Of a stretch of 64,000 nt of DNA, positions 63,228 through 64,000 are shown piece by piece. Numbering within the stretch: position 1 is the stretch's first letter; each line of letters starts with the position of its first letter. The DNA comes from Quercus robur (taxonomy: Eukaryota > Streptophyta > Magnoliopsida > Fagales > Fagaceae), in the NCBI RefSeq assembly GCF_932294415.1, contig NC_065539.1:37154001-37218000 (forward strand), given 5' to 3'. The position numbers and the translations under genes are program-made. Under the pieces are notes generated by a model. The model was not told the DNA's origin. It saw only the letters and a program-made list of their open reading frames with translations, and did not search any database.

Positions 63228-64000
63228 CACTACAAGAAAATCGGGCTATTGCAGCGGTTTCCAAAACTGCCACTATATGTCACATATTATAGAGCTTTTT
63301 TGAACTGCCCCTGTACATGAGATATATTACGGCGTACCATTAGACCACCGCAATAGATATAGTCTTTTGTGGCGCTCTATAGCGATGGTATAAAAAACTG
63401 CCGCAATATATGTGTTTTAGCAGCATTTCTTTTAGTTATAGCAGTGGAATACCGAACCACCACAATATATGCCTTTTTGTGGCATGTTTTCTTAGTTATA
63501 GTGGCAGTTCTAGTGACCCCCGCAATAGACCTTTTAATTGCCTAAACATGTTTTTGGTCCAATTTTTTCCCTCTATTTTTTTTCCTTTCCTTTCCTTCAC
63601 CTAAACCTATCACTTTAGCGTCCAACCTTTTCATTTCTTATCCGTTTGTCTCCCTCTCCAAAAAAAAAAAAAAAAAAACACATTCTCTCTCACTCTCAAA
63701 ATCTCTCGTCACTCTCAAAACCCAGCAATTGATCTTCCCACCACTGCCACACATCCCCATCACCATGCATCCTCACTCTCAAAACCTAGCTTGGGGCTCT
63801 CTTTATTAGCACTCGTTGCATCGCTTGTCGATTGAAGCCCCAAAAATAGCTGTCAAGGTTTGGACGAAGCCAAATGCTTGGCTTTTGCCATTAACAGCAT
63901 TGACGAAGTGAGGTAAAAATTAGTTTTTTTTTTCTTTTTTAATCTCAATGATATTAGAATTTCTTTTTTGGGTAATTAGTCTTATTTTTTTGGAATTGTA
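63228..64000 (+). mobile_element. CACTA transposon, one terminus (runs off window)
   Basis: Begins CACTACAAGAAAATCGGG, the conserved terminus of plant CACTA (En/Spm-like) transposons, preceded by AGA as the probable 3-bp duplication. Over the next 300 bp a subterminal motif recurs in both orientations (TTGCAGCGG, ACCGCAATAGA, CTGCCGCAATATA, CCACCACAATATA, CCCCGCAATAGA). Such arrays are binding sites for the element's own protein. No transposase is visible before the window ends. An A run lies near 63661-63678. Confidence 0.85.

Overview
This window is nuclear DNA of a flowering plant, most likely a woody eudicot (genus not identifiable by eye). The reasons are: genes made of many short exons with GT/AG introns, AT-rich introns and intergenic DNA, long (CT)n/(GA)n microsatellites, and a dense mix of plant transposon types (Ty3 Tat-like, TRIM, L1 and RTE LINEs, tRNA-derived SINEs, Pack-MULE, PIF/Harbinger, CACTA).

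Three complete conserved genes lie on the minus strand. Reading right to left: an NDR-type AGC protein kinase (13 coding exons, 547 codons, 53731 down to 45947); splicing factor SF3B subunit 5 (4 coding exons, 87 codons, 41501 down to 32686, with one intron of about 8 kb); and a plant casein kinase 1-like kinase (14 coding exons, 459 codons, 11086 down to 2513). All three reassemble in frame from visible splice sites and sum to whole codons. From memory, Arabidopsis keeps the same trio together in two duplicated blocks, so this looks like ancient microsynteny that has been stretched here by transposons.

Layout. 1-2.5 kb: repeat-rich flank. 2.5-11.1 kb: CKL; its introns hold a TRIM, a duplicated block, a foldback MITE and composite repeats. 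11.1-19.7 kb: transposon cluster, including a nested CpG-rich element and a Pack-MULE (14754-16594, 9-bp target duplication) carrying a truncated calmodulin-like gene. 19.75-30.08 kb: a 10.3-kb decayed Ty3/gypsy element with two LTRs, a 5-bp duplication and an antisense extra ORF, inserted into an old LINE. 30-42 kb: SF3B5 with its giant intron full of LINE, SINE, Harbinger and inverted gypsy pieces. 42-45.9 kb: MITEs, SINEs, a (CT)51 tract. 45.9-54.6 kb: NDR kinase. 54.9-57.1 kb: repeats around a 1.1-kb near-perfect inverted repeat studded with short palindromes. 57.1-64 kb: a solo LTR, LINE and MITE pieces and, at the right edge, one end of a CACTA element.

The most unusual structures are the foldback with its nine spaced palindromes, the Pack-MULE gene capture, and a set of about 20-25-bp poly(A)-tail-only insertions flanked by target duplications, which look like extremely truncated LINE/SINE insertions. 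No tRNA, rRNA or CRISPR was seen.
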